Source: Lepidurus packardi (lineage: Eukaryota; Arthropoda; Branchiopoda; Notostraca; Triopsidae). Taken from it: a stretch of 64,000 nucleotides of DNA. The translations under genes were made by a program, and so were the position numbers. The notes under the pieces are model-generated. The model did not search any database. It was not told where the DNA came from and saw only the letters and a program-made list of their open reading frames with translations. The DNA lies in contig JAKZAN010000002.1 in the NCBI GenBank assembly GCA_023053545.1, positions 6,060,375 to 6,124,374 on the forward strand. Direction: 5' to 3'. Of the stretch, positions 1 through 16,505 are shown one piece after another. Position 1 is the first letter of the stretch; every line of letters begins with the position of its first letter.

Positions 1-113
1 AGTAGCAGTTAATATTACTGCCTCCAAAAACTACCCAATGGATACCCTAGAGAGCGCTTATCCAATTACTTTTTCTTAGATTTTACGATCCAGTTTAAAA
101 TTCTCTTTCATAC

Positions 114-381
114 CCTTCTTTCGTGTCCAAACCAAACCGAACTCCTAAAGCACGTTCATACTACGTAGGTCAAAATGGTTATTCACTTTACAGGCTTTAC
201 AGTAAAATGCAGTGAAAGTACAGTAATAACCTGACTACTCTACCCCGATTTACGCGGTTTTCCGTCGGTCCCGCACGGAAAACCGTATCACGTAACTTCG
301 GGGTTTTACTGTATAAGAGATAATTTTGGCTTAATCTGAACAGGATTTAGGAGTTCGGTTTGGTTTGGACACGAAAGAAGG
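114..381. mobile_element. Foldback (MITE-like) element with 36-bp perfect inverted repeats
   Basis: Positions 114-149 and 346-381 are exact reverse complements (36/36). The interior holds a second nested inverted repeat, with GGTTTTCCGT near 256-265 and its complement near 275-284. No coding capacity and no convincing target duplication were seen. It lies downstream of the last visible acetyl-CoA synthetase exon, so it probably sits in an intron of that gene. Confidence 0.7.
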
Positions 382-525
382 AAATTAAAGAAAAGTTCAA
401 ACCCACTGGCAAAATTCAAGTAAAATTCAAGACAAAAATAATTGACTTAGCAATCGCTAGGGTATTTCACATGGTAGTTTTTTTGGACATTATACTATAG
501 CCAATCATAGGAAAGCAAAACGTAC

Positions 526-3500
526 CTGGATTGGGGTACAAAGGTGTGCTTTCAAAGAGCAGCGTTGTAACTCCATTTGCTAAGGGACCATACACAACGT
601 AAGAATGGCCAGTAATCCAACCGATGTCAGCCACGCAACCAAACACATCGTTTTCTTCCACATTGAACACTAGCTATGTTAAATAAAGTAAGTTCCTATT
701 TTAGCACATTTTTTGAGCAAATGTTAAATAAAGTAAGTTCCTATTTTGCAATTTTCGTGTAGATATTTAACAATACAAATAACAAACTTTTTAAATTGCA
801 CTCAACTGAAAGGCTATAATTCCTTGAGAAATCTCTGATTTCATTTATAATTTATTCTTTTCAAGACAATTAAAATATCTAAGTTTAGTTTATATAACAG
901 TCTTACTAACGGTTTACTTAAGACCACAATATAATCTATAATACGGTTGACTAATTAGTGAGTTTATTAGATTAAAACCTTACAAAATATCACTTAGACT
1001 GTACCAATTGGACTTGTAAATGAAAACAAACGTTAAAATAACATTTTAACAATATTTTTTTAATAATAAGAATTCTTTGATTTATACCTTAACCACGTCA
1101 AAGTTTATGAAAGTGATTTGAATCACGGTTCAAGTAAGAATAGTAAGTTTCGATCTTCATTTTAAACAGCGCATGCAATACACAGCACATAAAGTATAGT
1201 AGTACCTGGTGCGTAACAGAAGCATACAGAATATACCCAGCTTGAGTATGAACTACGCCTTTAGGACGGCCAGTGCTTCCTGACGTGTAAAGCATAAAAA
1301 GCACATCTTCGCTGTCAAGCATCTCCGGTGGACATTCCTCCTCTTCACGTAACAAAGCCTAGAAAACTCCTTCGTACAAAAGACAAACCGATTCCCTTAG
1401 CTACAAATACATTACTTCTTCTAAATTTATGTCTGTAGATCCCAGGGGAAGTTTCGTGTCCGTATGACTGGACACGATAACATGCTGAACACAGTCACAC
1501 AAAGCTACAGCTGCATCTACGCACTTCTTAAGCTGGATTCGTTTACCACCTCGAAGTCCTTCGTTAGCAGTTATAACAACTTTTGCTTCAGCTAAAAGAA
1601 AATCCAAGCAGAAAATCCAAAAGAAAATACTTTTGAGTGAAGCAATATGCCACATTTCTTTCGTATATTACCGTCTTTTATTCGAGAAGCCAGGGCTTCT
1701 GCACTAAAACCTGCAAATATTACGGAATGCACAGCCCCGATACGCGCGCAAGCCAACATAGCCGCTACAGCTACGGGACAAGTGGGTAAATACAAAACAA
1801 CACGATCACCTTTCACTACACCCAAGCGCTTTAACAAGTTCGCAATCTTATTCATCAACCGGTAAAGCTGCCTATTGGGATGTCAAATAAAGCAATTTGT
1901 AACTGCTTTATTGAAACTTACGCGTAAGTAACGTATTCCTCTTGACTGGGCTCATCTTTATCCCAAATCAATGCTACCTTCTCAGGATTTTTGCGGTAGT
2001 GACGATCGACACAGTTTACTAATGAAAAATAAAATAATTAAGGTGACTTAACGCGTCCTGTCCTCGTTCTGTACCTTTTTAGTAAATATATTTTAAAATT
2101 TCACTTAATAATCTAAGAAAGGAAAAGTACATAACGGAAATAATACAGATCTAGTAGAATAGCATTGAAATAGCAGAGGAGCACTCACTTCTAGTCTACT
2201 ATAGCCAACATTATGTCTTTATCATTCCACAATACAATTGTAATGAAAAGTCAAATACAAGTCTAATATTTCTTGGCTGCACTACAATATTAATTGTTTT
2301 CGAAGCATATTATTGTGTCCATTTAAACTTTAGCGAGTCCAAATCTTAAAAGGTTTTATTGAAGGAACCTAAGAGATTTACCTGAGACATTTATTTTTCC
2401 ACCGGAGAACCAAGAGAATCTCCCCTTATTCATATCACATTCCATTACAGACGTAAAGTCTTGCATCCATTCCAATCGGGAGCGTGCTAACGTGCCCCAA
2501 AACACTTCAGGCTGTCAGTACAAAATATAAAAATTAACAAAAGTCAACAGGACAAATATTAAAAAATTTTGGAAACCTTAAATGCAACTACCACAAGTAC
2601 ACTACCTAAAGGATTAAACACACTTACATTATAGTAGGTACTTTCAATTTCAATGCAAGAGTTTCTCAAAACGAACCAAGAATGCAAAGAAATGACGTTT
2701 CTGGAGTGGAGGAGAGGAATAAAACCTCGTCGCCTTCACTCGACAAATCATGGATCATTGATAACAAGGTGATACGATCCATTAGTAATACGTTGGACAA
2801 ATTTCAAGCTTTTGTGTTAAGTTGAAGTAAATTTTCAAGTTATTCAATGACGGCTAGGTTTAATTAAATATTACGCAGGCGATTTAAGTTAAACTGATTT
2901 TTTAAAAAAAATTAGTACGGGAAACGCATGTTTATACTTCGCGATGCAGGCTCGTTGATAAGTCCGAAATATTATCCCGTGATTTCTTCTTCAAAATCCT
3001 ATCATGGTATTTTACCCGCTTCAGTCGAACTTGCTTTAAGCTAACTTAGGTATTAACTTTGAACAGAAGAATTCATAAGACGAATTCATACCAGTATTAC
3101 CAAAAACCGATTCTTCAATCAATCAATCGATGTTTCTCTGAGCAAATAGCTAAAAAAGAAAGGTAGTTTCACATATTTGATAACTAATGGTTACAAAATC
3201 TGTCTGCTAAATCCATTATTAATATCAATGATAAAACTTGTTTTTTCAAGAACTTTTAATTTTTAAATAAACTACGGTGTACTACTTTCTATATGCTTAT
3301 TGTAATTGAGCGATTCATCAGTCCTATCCTACGCGTTCTTTTAACAAAAATAAACCCTGACGAACGAATATTTTAAGCAAGTTAGAAATTACAGGTAAAC
3401 TTTTGAAAAACGAATATTTCACTACTTGACTTGGCCTGTATTCGAAAGCGTGTAGAATACCACTCACCTCTTTCAAGCTGAAATCATGGAGTTGTTCGTA

Positions 3501-3563
3501 GGTTTTACAAGGTGACATTTGAGCTATCTCAGGAAAACTTGAGCTTAGGAAATTCGAATCCAT
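526..3563 (-). CDS. ACSS2: Acetyl-CoA synthetase, N-terminal half (partial)
   Basis: Makes acetyl-CoA from acetate, ATP and CoA. Seven exons read on the minus strand: 3468-3563, 2382-2511, 1922-2018, 1672-1871, 1416-1591, 1206-1358, 526-673. Together they total 1,000 nt (about 333 codons) in frame with GT-AG junctions, roughly half the usual 650-700 aa. Landmarks in order: the YEQLH N-terminal motif, [32 protein letters not shown], the ANL-superfamily phosphate loop [11 protein letters not shown] (about residues 263-273), and [14 protein letters not shown]. The last visible exon ends in phase 1 at a clean donor, so the C-terminal adenylation half lies beyond position 1. No mitochondrial presequence is obvious in the short first exon, which favours a cytosolic form. 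The first intron (about 870 bp) and second intron are longer than is usual in this window. Confidence 0.93.
676..747. repeat. 27-bp direct repeat, two copies
   Basis: The segment beginning TGTTAAATAAAGTAAG occurs twice about 44 bp apart in the acetyl-CoA synthetase intron just upstream (minus-strand sense) of the exon at 526-673. It overlaps the region expected to carry the branch site and polypyrimidine tract. Confidence 0.7.
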
Positions 3564-4337
3564 CGCTAGATTAAAGTAGAGTTGACAATGTAAGCTGTCA
3601 AGAATTTATTATTCCCGTTCAATGTTGTAACTGTGGACACTTTTAACCCACTGAGTTTATGTAGACCTGTTCGGGGTGTGGCTTCGTTCTACTAACGGTA
3701 TCTTATGGCGTATGCCACTGTAGAAACAGCCACTGCAGAGCCGGAGCACTACCAAGTACGGAACACCGTTTGCTCTCGTTACCCGCGGGTTTAAGGTCCC
3801 TTCCAGTTTTAACTCGAATTGTGTCCCAAACGGCATTCACAGCCAAGCTGATCAAAGCCTCCGAAGACTAGCAAAGTAAGCTTCGGTTCGGCTTAGCTTA
3901 CGTACCCATAGACCACGAAGAAAAGTTACCGTGCACTGTCCACTAATGTGTGCCTTGTTCGCCTTTAAAACAGTTGATCTATAAGATACCCTACTGTTTC
4001 ATTATGGGTTGGCATTCAATACGAAGGCTTAACCTCATATAGAGGTTAATAGGCCATAATCAGTTCTTCCTCCTATGACAAAAATCTTAGAGAAGGCCAC
4101 CACCACTCGTCTACAATGTCGTATTTCCCATAAGGCCAACCTAGGCCATGGCCTAGGGCGCAGCAGTCGCGGGGCAGAAAGAGAAGAACTAACCAAACAA
4201 ATTCTAAATCAACTTTTCAAGATGGGAGAGGGGGGGGGGGGGGGGGGGGGGGGGCGCACAATTGTGTAAGCACCGCCCTGCTCGTCTAACTTACCACCTA
4301 GAACCTAAACATATACGTATTTGATACGCCGTTTAAA
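3564..4337. other. Intergenic stretch with a 25-G run
   Basis: No gene is recognised between the acetyl-CoA synthetase start codon and the first dispersed repeat. It contains an uninterrupted run of 25 G at 4230-4254 preceded by an imperfect G-rich stretch. The 5' flank and promoter of the acetyl-CoA synthetase gene should lie near 3570-3700, but no core element stands out. Confidence 0.5.
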
Positions 4338-4615
4338 ATAGCCGTTTTAAAAAATATGTCATAAGGTTAGGTTAGCCTACGTTAGGTGTGCCGTCCTTCT
4401 GTCGGGGTCCGGAGTCCTTGTGACGTATTTTTTTAAATACGGCTTAAACACTTTCTAATCTCGTTGGCGCTTAACCAGTGAGCAAAGATTTTTTACATTC
4501 GAAATTATTTTGGTCCTTAAAAGATTATGGACCTGGCGTCCTTCTATTGGGGCCCGGCGTCCTTGTGTCGGGTACATGGAGCCCTTTTGTCGAGTCGTCC
4601 TTGTGTCTACTTCCC
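4338..4615 (+). repeat. Dispersed repeat family, copy 1
   Basis: Shares its core with copies at 9861-10109 and, reversed, 44776-44989. Recognisable blocks are an inverted arm pair (AAAAAATATGTCATAAGG and its complement about 70 bp later), GGCGCTTAACC, CTTAAAAGATTATGGACC, and a run of about 20-bp tandem units built on GGCGTCCTTGTGTCGGG. It ends with GTCTACTTCCC. It is non-coding and best described as a MITE or SINE-like element of unknown class. Confidence 0.75.
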
Positions 4616-5447
4616 AGAGGGAGCCTTCGACACGTAGACCACCAAAAATTAATAGATCTAACCTTGGAAAACAAAGATATGAACCTTCAAAACAGCTCAT
4701 AAATAACCTTCAAAACAGCTAAATCTTCTCAATGTCCACGCCGTCCCAATTCCACTTCTAAACATGTACTCACCTCTCTCATAACAATGTACTCACCTCT
4801 CTCAAGACCTATCCAAGGAAAAAATAAATTTTTCACCTGATCAGTTTTTGTTGCTTGCGTATGGAATACTGAACGGAAATTAGATACTATAATCCTAATT
4901 CCAGCATACTATGACATTGTTTCTTCTCATCTTTTAACCTAACTGTGATAACGTCCTCCAATATGCGTATTTGTATAAATATACCCATATAAATAAAATT
5001 GTGTCAATGGGCGTTAGTTCGCTTTCACCGAATAAAAAGTCAAAAAATCTCATAAACGATTTTTAGTTAAGCAATTCTTCTTTGGACAATTGCAGCTTGC
5101 AATACAGATAGTATATGGTGAACGCCATACAAAATACACGAAAATTGCTTAATAACGGATATGATGCCGTGCCACAATTTAACGACTCCAGCAGCACAAA
5201 AAGTAACGTAAACCAGCACATCGTCTTAACATCTCTTAAAAGTAGGTGCTTCATATTTTCACGTTTTAAAGCCACAATTGCGTTAAAGTTTCAAACTCGC
5301 TCTTGACTTTAAAGCACAATACTTCGAGCAACGCGTAACATTAATCTAATAAACAGTGGCGAAGGCAAGAAGTAAATATGACTCATAAAGGGCGAAAAAT
5401 TAACACCTAGACTCAAGAAGGGCATGGCAGAGGAACCAATAGTTAAT
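4616..5447. other. Intergenic, nothing recognised
   Basis: AT-rich sequence without a supported gene, between repeat copy 1 and the stop codon of the SCHIP1-like gene. A short direct duplication of a segment reading TGTACTCACCTCTCTCA occurs near 4763-4803. Confidence 0.4.
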
Positions 5448-6834
5448 TTACAGAACTGGATTGGATTTCGCGTAATAAGAACAGAGATAACGTGAGAGAT
5501 CTTCGATGTCTACCAGCATCGAATCCTGTTCCATATGTAGATCATCGCGCTTCATAAGCACATCCACCAGCTCCTTGTTTAAAGCTGTAACGTAAAGAAA
5601 TTAAAATAAATACATAATTGAGCTCTTCTAGGTAAGTAGTTTGATATACCTTCAATTTGACAATGTAAATCATTCACTACAACCTGCAACTGTGCAACAT
5701 TCAGTTCCGAGATAACTCGCCTGTTCATTCGTCTCTTATCTGCTGGAAAAATAACTCCTGCCTGATAACCCAAACAATTTTAATCATAAAGGACCAGTTT
5801 TTAAAAATATTAATAAAATTACCTTTTCTAAACTTATTCTAACCATGTCACTAATGGGACTCCTTTTTCGTTGTTCTCTTTCAAGTTTTATTTGCATTCG
5901 TGCCATTTCTTTTGCTTGATTGAGTGCCATTCGAGCTTCCCGCTGAAGACGGGCTTGCTGAGTAGCAAAATTCTCAGGGAATGAGAAAACGCGCGATGTG
6001 TTTAACAAAGGTGTATCATGAAGCTCGGATCTCATGCTCCCAAGTGCAGAAGATGTCTGTAAAGACTGTAGAGATGTCCGGTTCGCTTCACTACCGAGAT
6101 TCTTCCTTGGTAACTAACATTATAAGCAAAAACATTGAATTAAAATCTAGAATATAAAAATGCGAGCTTCAGGAACAATACCCCGGAATATGCGCTATTT
6201 GTACAAGTTTCTCCACTGGAATAGTAGCTGTTTTGTGAATCTGTATCACAGACAGTTTCGTTCATAAAGCAAATCTGCAGCTTCATTCCTGTTTAAAATA
6301 AGCAGTCTTAGCAAATTATTACTATTATACAAAAATCGCGCTATTAACTGTAGATATTACCATACATCAAGTTAAACATAAAAAAATACAAAAATATTAA
6401 GAACACTATGCATATTAAATAAAATAAAAATATGCATATTATGATAGCTGCTACGAAATTTCACCTTAATTATTGTCATGCAAGCTAGACAAACCGTTCT
6501 GTAATCTTGATTGAAGTGTTGATTTTCGCCCAACACGATCGCACAATTGATCTTTAAATTCAAAACCCATAGCCAATCGTCGACGAATTTCTTCCCGATC
6601 ATTTCGCTGTTAAAGAAAGAAAGAGTGCACAGAATATTTTACCCACCACCAAAAGCAAGTAATAACTAAAGGGAAACTCCAGCTACGACTTACATTCAAG
6701 TTTTTATCAATGCCAGAGCTGGGGCGTTCAAGTGGGACGGCCATGGGATGAAAAGAAATACGCTGAAACGTTTCGCCTATCGATTCCCCTACTGAACTAC
6801 GGCGTTCGGAATCCGAAGTTGGACCAAAAGTTTC
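5448..6834 (-). CDS. SCHIP1: Schwannomin-interacting protein 1 (SCHIP1)-like
   Basis: Six exons on the minus strand: 6694-6834, 6495-6606, 6182-6288, 5823-6113, 5650-5761, 5448-5584. They total 900 nt (299 aa plus stop) in frame. Family landmarks in order are [21 protein letters not shown], the basic helix [15 protein letters not shown] with KSP-like RSPISDMV, and the C-terminal coiled coil [13 protein letters not shown]...[22 protein letters not shown], the most conserved part of the family. In vertebrates SCHIP1 binds schwannomin/merlin (NF2) and ankyrin at membrane domains; the role here is inferred from homology. The donor after residue group LQNG is a weak GTTTGT but restores the family's RLQxGMxLQICF junction. 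The 5' end is uncertain: an in-frame stop adjoins the acceptor at 6834, so either an upstream exon exists or translation starts at the internal ATG near 6744. Confidence 0.85.
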
Positions 6835-8262
6835 CTAACAAGTCAGAATCTTTAACAGAACAGGATAAACATATTTTGTACCATAGGAAAGGCGCATGTA
6901 AAGCAGGAAAAGTAGGTGAACAGATTCTCTACACTGTTTTAGGAATTCAAGTTGAATTTTTTAGATTACCATATCAGTTTTCGTTTAGGTCCGAAGAGGC
7001 CCAAACCGTCTTTTAAACATTAGTGCGTCCACGTCGAAAGGGGCGTTAAGCAATCTTGGAAGTTACTACAAAACAAAAAGAAAAACTGTATAGCAGATAA
7101 TAGAAAATTAGCGTGAATGTGGAATGCTTCCAAAGACTTAGGAATTAGTTTACTTACAAAATTATAAACAGGAGTACATTGGTAGCTTAAGTTTATCATC
7201 ATAAAAAGATTAACTCAAAGGCCATATAGTCTGGGATATAAAAGGAATTCTACAATAAGAATGTACACGATACAATCAAAGATTACACTATAAGAATATG
7301 CTTCGGTAAACTTTAGGTTTAAAGATTTAAAAAAAAATAATAAAGATTGTTTAAAGCCTTTTCTTGCTCAGACTAGTTCGAATAATAACAATATAGTTGT
7401 ACTAGTAACTAGAACAATGTTTTGTTAGTTAATCTAATCTAATTTCTACAGCAATCTCTAGTTTTGGATGTTTAATTTATACTGAGTTACCGTAGGACTT
7501 AAATAAAAGCTTATGCAATTCGGTATGCAATAAATTAAGCATCTAGAAATTAGAAATATAAATGTAATTTGCTCGATCGTTTCCATCTTGGGTTCTAGTT
7601 ATAGCTTATCCTACATTTACGAATAAGATCTATCGTCTTCGCATTCATGAGGTTATAAACTACATACGGTACCTCATAAATCTTAATTGTAGTCAAAGAG
7701 CCAGCAAAATCGACTTCACGTTTACAGGTCAGCAAAATTATCGACAGGAGTGGCTAACTCTTCCTCTTTGGCTTGTTTACCTTGTAAGTTCTCAAACAGC
7801 GCTACGGATCACGTTTTATTACAAGCATCTGAAACCCGCGTCTATCCGCGTACGGATAGATGCGGATTTTGGACGCACATCAAGTCTAAAGCCACAGCCA
7901 GGACAAAACCAATTAATTTTGCGGTGTTTGGTTGACTTCGCAAAAGGGCTTCAGGTTCGCTACAAGAACTCCTACCGATAGATTTGTGTATGAAATAATT
8001 GCTTTTGTTGACTATTATGGTTACTCATCGTGAACGTATACTCAATAATCGCGACACTTCTCACCTTGAGTTCCAGTAAAGCGGAAGTATTGGGAATTTC
8101 TTTATTCAGAAATCTTGCACTGTTTAAAAATACTGATTGTAAAGGGTAAAAAAATTGGCACTCAATGCATGTTTCCAAGAAGCTGATTCATGTTTATTTG
8201 GTTCCCAACCGCGCTGGCGACGTGTTATATGTATAAATTATAGTTTATATTATTTAGGTATC
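6835..8262. other. Intergenic between divergent genes
   Basis: No gene supported. It should hold the promoters of both the SCHIP1-like gene (leftward) and the alpha-glucosidase gene (rightward), and possibly an unrecognised first exon of SCHIP1. An AG acceptor-like site lies just before the glucosidase start codon near 8258, suggesting a 5' UTR intron. Confidence 0.4.
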
Positions 8263-13038
<4,776 letters not shown>

Positions 13039-13048
<10 letters not shown>

Positions 13049-13163
13049 GCAAAACGATTTCTGTTTCTCTGAGCGGTCATTAACTAAGTTCCTTCATTTT
13101 GTGTTCCTTTGTTCCTTTCCGATTGAGCAAAACGGTTTCTCTTTGAGCGGTCATTAGCTAAGT
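13039..13163 (+). repeat. Short tandem duplication over the glucosidase stop codon
   Basis: A segment starting TTCCGATTGAGCAAAACG recurs about 78 bp later, together with GAGCGGTCATTA and CTAAGT. The first copy contains the last codons and stop of the alpha-glucosidase. Part of the unit (GTTCCTTCATTTTG) appears a third time near 13206. Confidence 0.7.
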
Positions 13164-14014
13164 AATGTGTATTGTATTTCACTCATTACTTATACCGTCG
13201 TTTCGTTCCTTCATTTTGCGTTCCTTTGTTTGTTTCTTCACGTGGCTTTCAGCAAAGAAAGGAATTTTTGAATAGAATGAAATAGGGTTCAAGCATTCGT
13301 CTGACATCACATACAGGTTACCGAGTTCGCAAGCGGGTCAAGACGCATGAACTGGCGGTTCGGGATGTTCTGAGAAGCATTTTTCGTTGCACATTGGAGG
13401 GGAACAACGGCGCCGTTGAGGCACCAACAGCTTCATGTGCCCTCTACTCGCACTACATTTGTACAGCATTGTGCCCGTTCTTTTTGAAACTGTATTTGTT
13501 CTTTGGTAAGAAGCCTTTGTTTTGACCGACGTGCAGATCTCTTGTTTGTAAGTTCAAAGAATTACATTTAGCTAGTATACATTATTGAACTCGCATAAAA
13601 TTTTCGAATTAAGCAAACAAAGCTTTTGTTTATGTTTAGCGTAGGATGAGACATCCCTTTTCAACTTCAGACCAAGCCAAAATAAACGTATCTTCCACAT
13701 TTTCATTTATTTACTTATTTATGTAAACGTTCAAATATATTTGCACATCCAAATTATTGAATAATTAAGGTAAGGTTATCCGATTTACATATATTTTTTC
13801 AGCGTTGGCTGTTGCTTTAAACACTGGGCTGGGAACACGTAGGAAACACCGACTGTAGTTCTTGTCAGGAATGTATACCATAACGTACTTACAATCTAGT
13901 TTCATCAGGGAATTTAGTGAAAGTTCAGTATTTGAAAAAAAAAAACCTAGTGAAATTACATTAAAATTTTAATTATTCTATTTAATTATTTATTCAAATT
14001 TGCTAGCGTCAACA
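13049..14014. other. Intergenic, one possible unassigned exon
   Basis: 3' flank of the glucosidase and 5' flank of RFC4. Positions about 13318-13505 form an open frame bounded by a credible acceptor (ACATACAG) and donor (TTTG/GTAAGA). It encodes about 62 residues, basic at the start and Cys- and Phe-rich at the end. I do not recognise it and cannot attach it to a gene. An AATAAA-type signal occurs near 13680. Confidence 0.3.
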
Positions 14015-15546
14015 ATGGATGCGTTCCTCAAAACTGGAAAAGTTTCTACAAAAGGAAGAGAGAATAATTCCTCGCAATCTAGCAAGAATGGAAAAGGAGA
14101 GGTATCTGGCAAAAAGCGACTGATTCCTTGGGTTGAGAAATAGTAAGAGATCCAGTTTTATTTATTTAAAAAAAATAATTAAAAGTCAAATTAACCCTTT
14201 TTTCTTCCAGTCGTCCAAAGAAAATAGAAGATATTGCTTCTCAAGAAGAAGTAGTGGAAGTCTTAAAAAAGTCATTGGAAGGTGCAGATCTTCCCAATCT
14301 TCTTTTCTACGGTCCGCCTGGAACGGGCAAAACTAGTACCATTTTAGCCGCAGCTAGGGAATTGTTTGGAGATCTATACCATCAGCGTGTTTTGGAACTC
14401 AACGCATCCGATGAAAGAGGTATCCAGGTTATTCGAGAAAAAGTCAAGAACTTTGCCCAACTTTCTGCTAGCGGTATTCGAGAGGAGTACGTTATATACA
14501 CCTGCGAATCATTCTTCACATATACAAACTGTTTTTTCTTCACTTTTAGTGGCCGACGGTGCCCAGCATTTAAGATTGTAATCCTGGACGAAGCAGACTC
14601 TATGACAGGGGCCGCCCAAGCTGCATTAAGGAGAACAATGGAAACTCAAACCAAATCCACTAGGTTTTGTCTCGTTTGCAACTATGTTTCCCGTATTATT
14701 GAACCGTTGACATCTCGGTGCTCTAAATTCCGGTTTAAACCGCTAGGTAATGCATTTATCTCCTTTTTCCGGCTAAGTTTTTCCAAGAGGTTAAAGAAGA
14801 TTAATTAGATTATGTTTTCAGGTCAAAACGTTTTGGTCGATCGTTTACGTAGTATTTGTGACAATGAAGGATTGAAATGCGATCAATCTGCCTTGGTAGC
14901 CTTGGTGGACACGTGTGAAGGAGATCTGCGTCGAGCTATCACATCTTTGCAATGCCTGTCTGCATTACTCCCGCAAAGCTCGTTAACCATGGAAGAACGG
15001 AGAGTTGTCTCAGATGACGTTTACGATATAACCGGGGTAAGTTATTGGGCTTTTTGGGGGTTTTTTTGTTTTATTAATTGCTTTAATGTTGGTTCCAGAC
15101 TATCCCCGTGCAAGTTCTAGATGATTTGTTATCGCGTTGTAGAAATGGAACGTATGATCAAATCGAAGAGCACCTAGGATCTTTTCTTCGTGAAGGGTTT
15201 TCCGCGTACCAGCTGGTGCTTCAAATTCATCAGCATATTGTTGAGGCGTCTACTTTAACGGATAAGCAAAAGTCTTCTCTTGCCGAGAAACTCGCAGTAA
15301 AGTTTACAGCTACGTTTTTGCCAATACTAGATACAAAGCAGAGGATTTCAAAAAGGCGTGTTTCGATAAAGTGCCTCGAATCTGCAATAGTACCTAGCAT
15401 TGGCAAAACAACTTTTTTACTTAACTATTGCAGAAAGACTAAAAAAGGAATGTTTTAAGGTATGCGATCAACGTTTGATTGACGGTGCTGATGAGTACTT
15501 GCAACTTTTGGATATGTGTTGCGCACTGTCGGAGCACAGAAACTAG
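14015..15546 (+). CDS. RFC4: Replication factor C subunit 4 (clamp loader ATPase)
   Basis: Six exons: 14015-14142, 14211-14486, 14550-14746, 14822-15036, 15099-15296, 15460-15546. They total 1,101 nt, 366 aa, matching the family's usual length of about 360. It is a nuclear subunit of the RFC complex that loads PCNA onto primed DNA. Visible motifs are PWVEKYRPK at the start of the AAA+ core, Walker A GPPGTGKT (residues 77-84), the sensor region LNASDERGI, Walker B in ILDEADSM, the SRC arginine-finger motif in [10 protein letters not shown], and the C-terminal collar helices ending in [18 protein letters not shown]. The DEAD-box form of Walker B and the N-terminal MDAFLKTGK place it with human RFC4 rather than RFC2, RFC3 or RFC5. 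All introns are GT-AG. Confidence 0.96.
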
Positions 15547-15575
15547 GAGAGAAAATGGATTAAAACTGGTAACGA

Positions 15576-16040
15576 CAAATGCTTTGATACCAAGAATTGA
15601 AAAATAATATTGAAAGCTACAATCTTTCATGTTTCGTAATTTTCTTGCTGGTTTTTATATTAGTTTGAGTATTTCAATACAAAAAAAATATACAATACGT
15701 AGGTTAATTGCCGAACTGGGGTGTTAGGGAAAACCAACAAATTTTATCTCGGTATACTGAAAGGATCTTTCTTTTTACTAAGAACGTTACTAGAATCAAG
15801 AGACAATGAAAGCCATCAGCTCCCTTACACGAGCGATTCCCGGAAGCACATTGACAAGAATTCCCCGTCAAACAGGTTTAGGGTATATAACACAATCGCT
15901 GATTGCATGAAACATGTGAAATAGATGTGAAGTGTTGAGCAGCATACAAAAGGTAGAATTCTAATTTCCCAGGCTAGTTAAGAATAACAAGCGTTTCTAT
16001 AGTATCTGCTTCACTCGCCAATCCGTTGCATTTATCATGA
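15576..16040 (+). pseudogene. Relict Kunitz gene copy: flanks kept, coding region lost
   Basis: This 465-bp unit is about 93% identical by eye to 16041-16505. It starts with sequence matching the 3' flank of the functional Kunitz gene (CTACAATCTTTCATGTTTCG), continues through the same upstream region, and ends at the equivalent start codon (about 16037-16039). There it runs straight into the next copy of the 3' flank. The Kunitz coding sequence is therefore cleanly missing between ATG and 3' UTR. Confidence 0.75.
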
Positions 16041-16505
16041 TAAATGCTTTGATACAAAGAACTGAAGAATAATATTAAAAGCTACAATCTTTCATGTTTC
16101 GTAATTTTCTTGCTGGTTTTTATATTAGTTTGAGTATTTCAATACAAAAAAAAATGCAATACGTAGGTTAATTGCCGAACTGGGGTGTTCGGGAAAACCA
16201 ACAAATTTTATCTCGGTATAGTGAAAAGATCTTTCTTTTTACTAAGAACGTTACTAGAACCAAGCGACAATGAAAGCCATTAGCTCCCTTACACGAGCGA
16301 TTCCCGGAAGCACATTGTCAAGAATCCCCCGTCAAACAAGTCTAGCGTATATAAAACAATCGCTGACTGCGTGAAACATGTAATGTGTAATAGATGTGAA
16401 GTGTTGAGGAGCATACAAAAGGTAGGCTCCTAATTTCCCAGGCTAGTTAAGAATAACAAGCGTTTCTATAGTATCAGCTTCACTCGCCAATCCGTTGCAT
16501 TTATC
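16041..16505 (+). repeat. Second 465-bp tandem unit; 5' flank of the Kunitz gene
   Basis: Begins with a 3'-UTR-like block left over from a deleted neighbour copy and ends as the immediate upstream region of the intact Kunitz start codon at 16506. A TATATAA-like motif near 16348-16354 is a candidate TATA box and is also present in the upstream unit. Confidence 0.7.

Noticed and set aside
4075..4269. Open frame running through the 25-G run
   Set aside because: Ends in poly-glycine from the homopolymer and has no coding character; it is a by-product of the G run.
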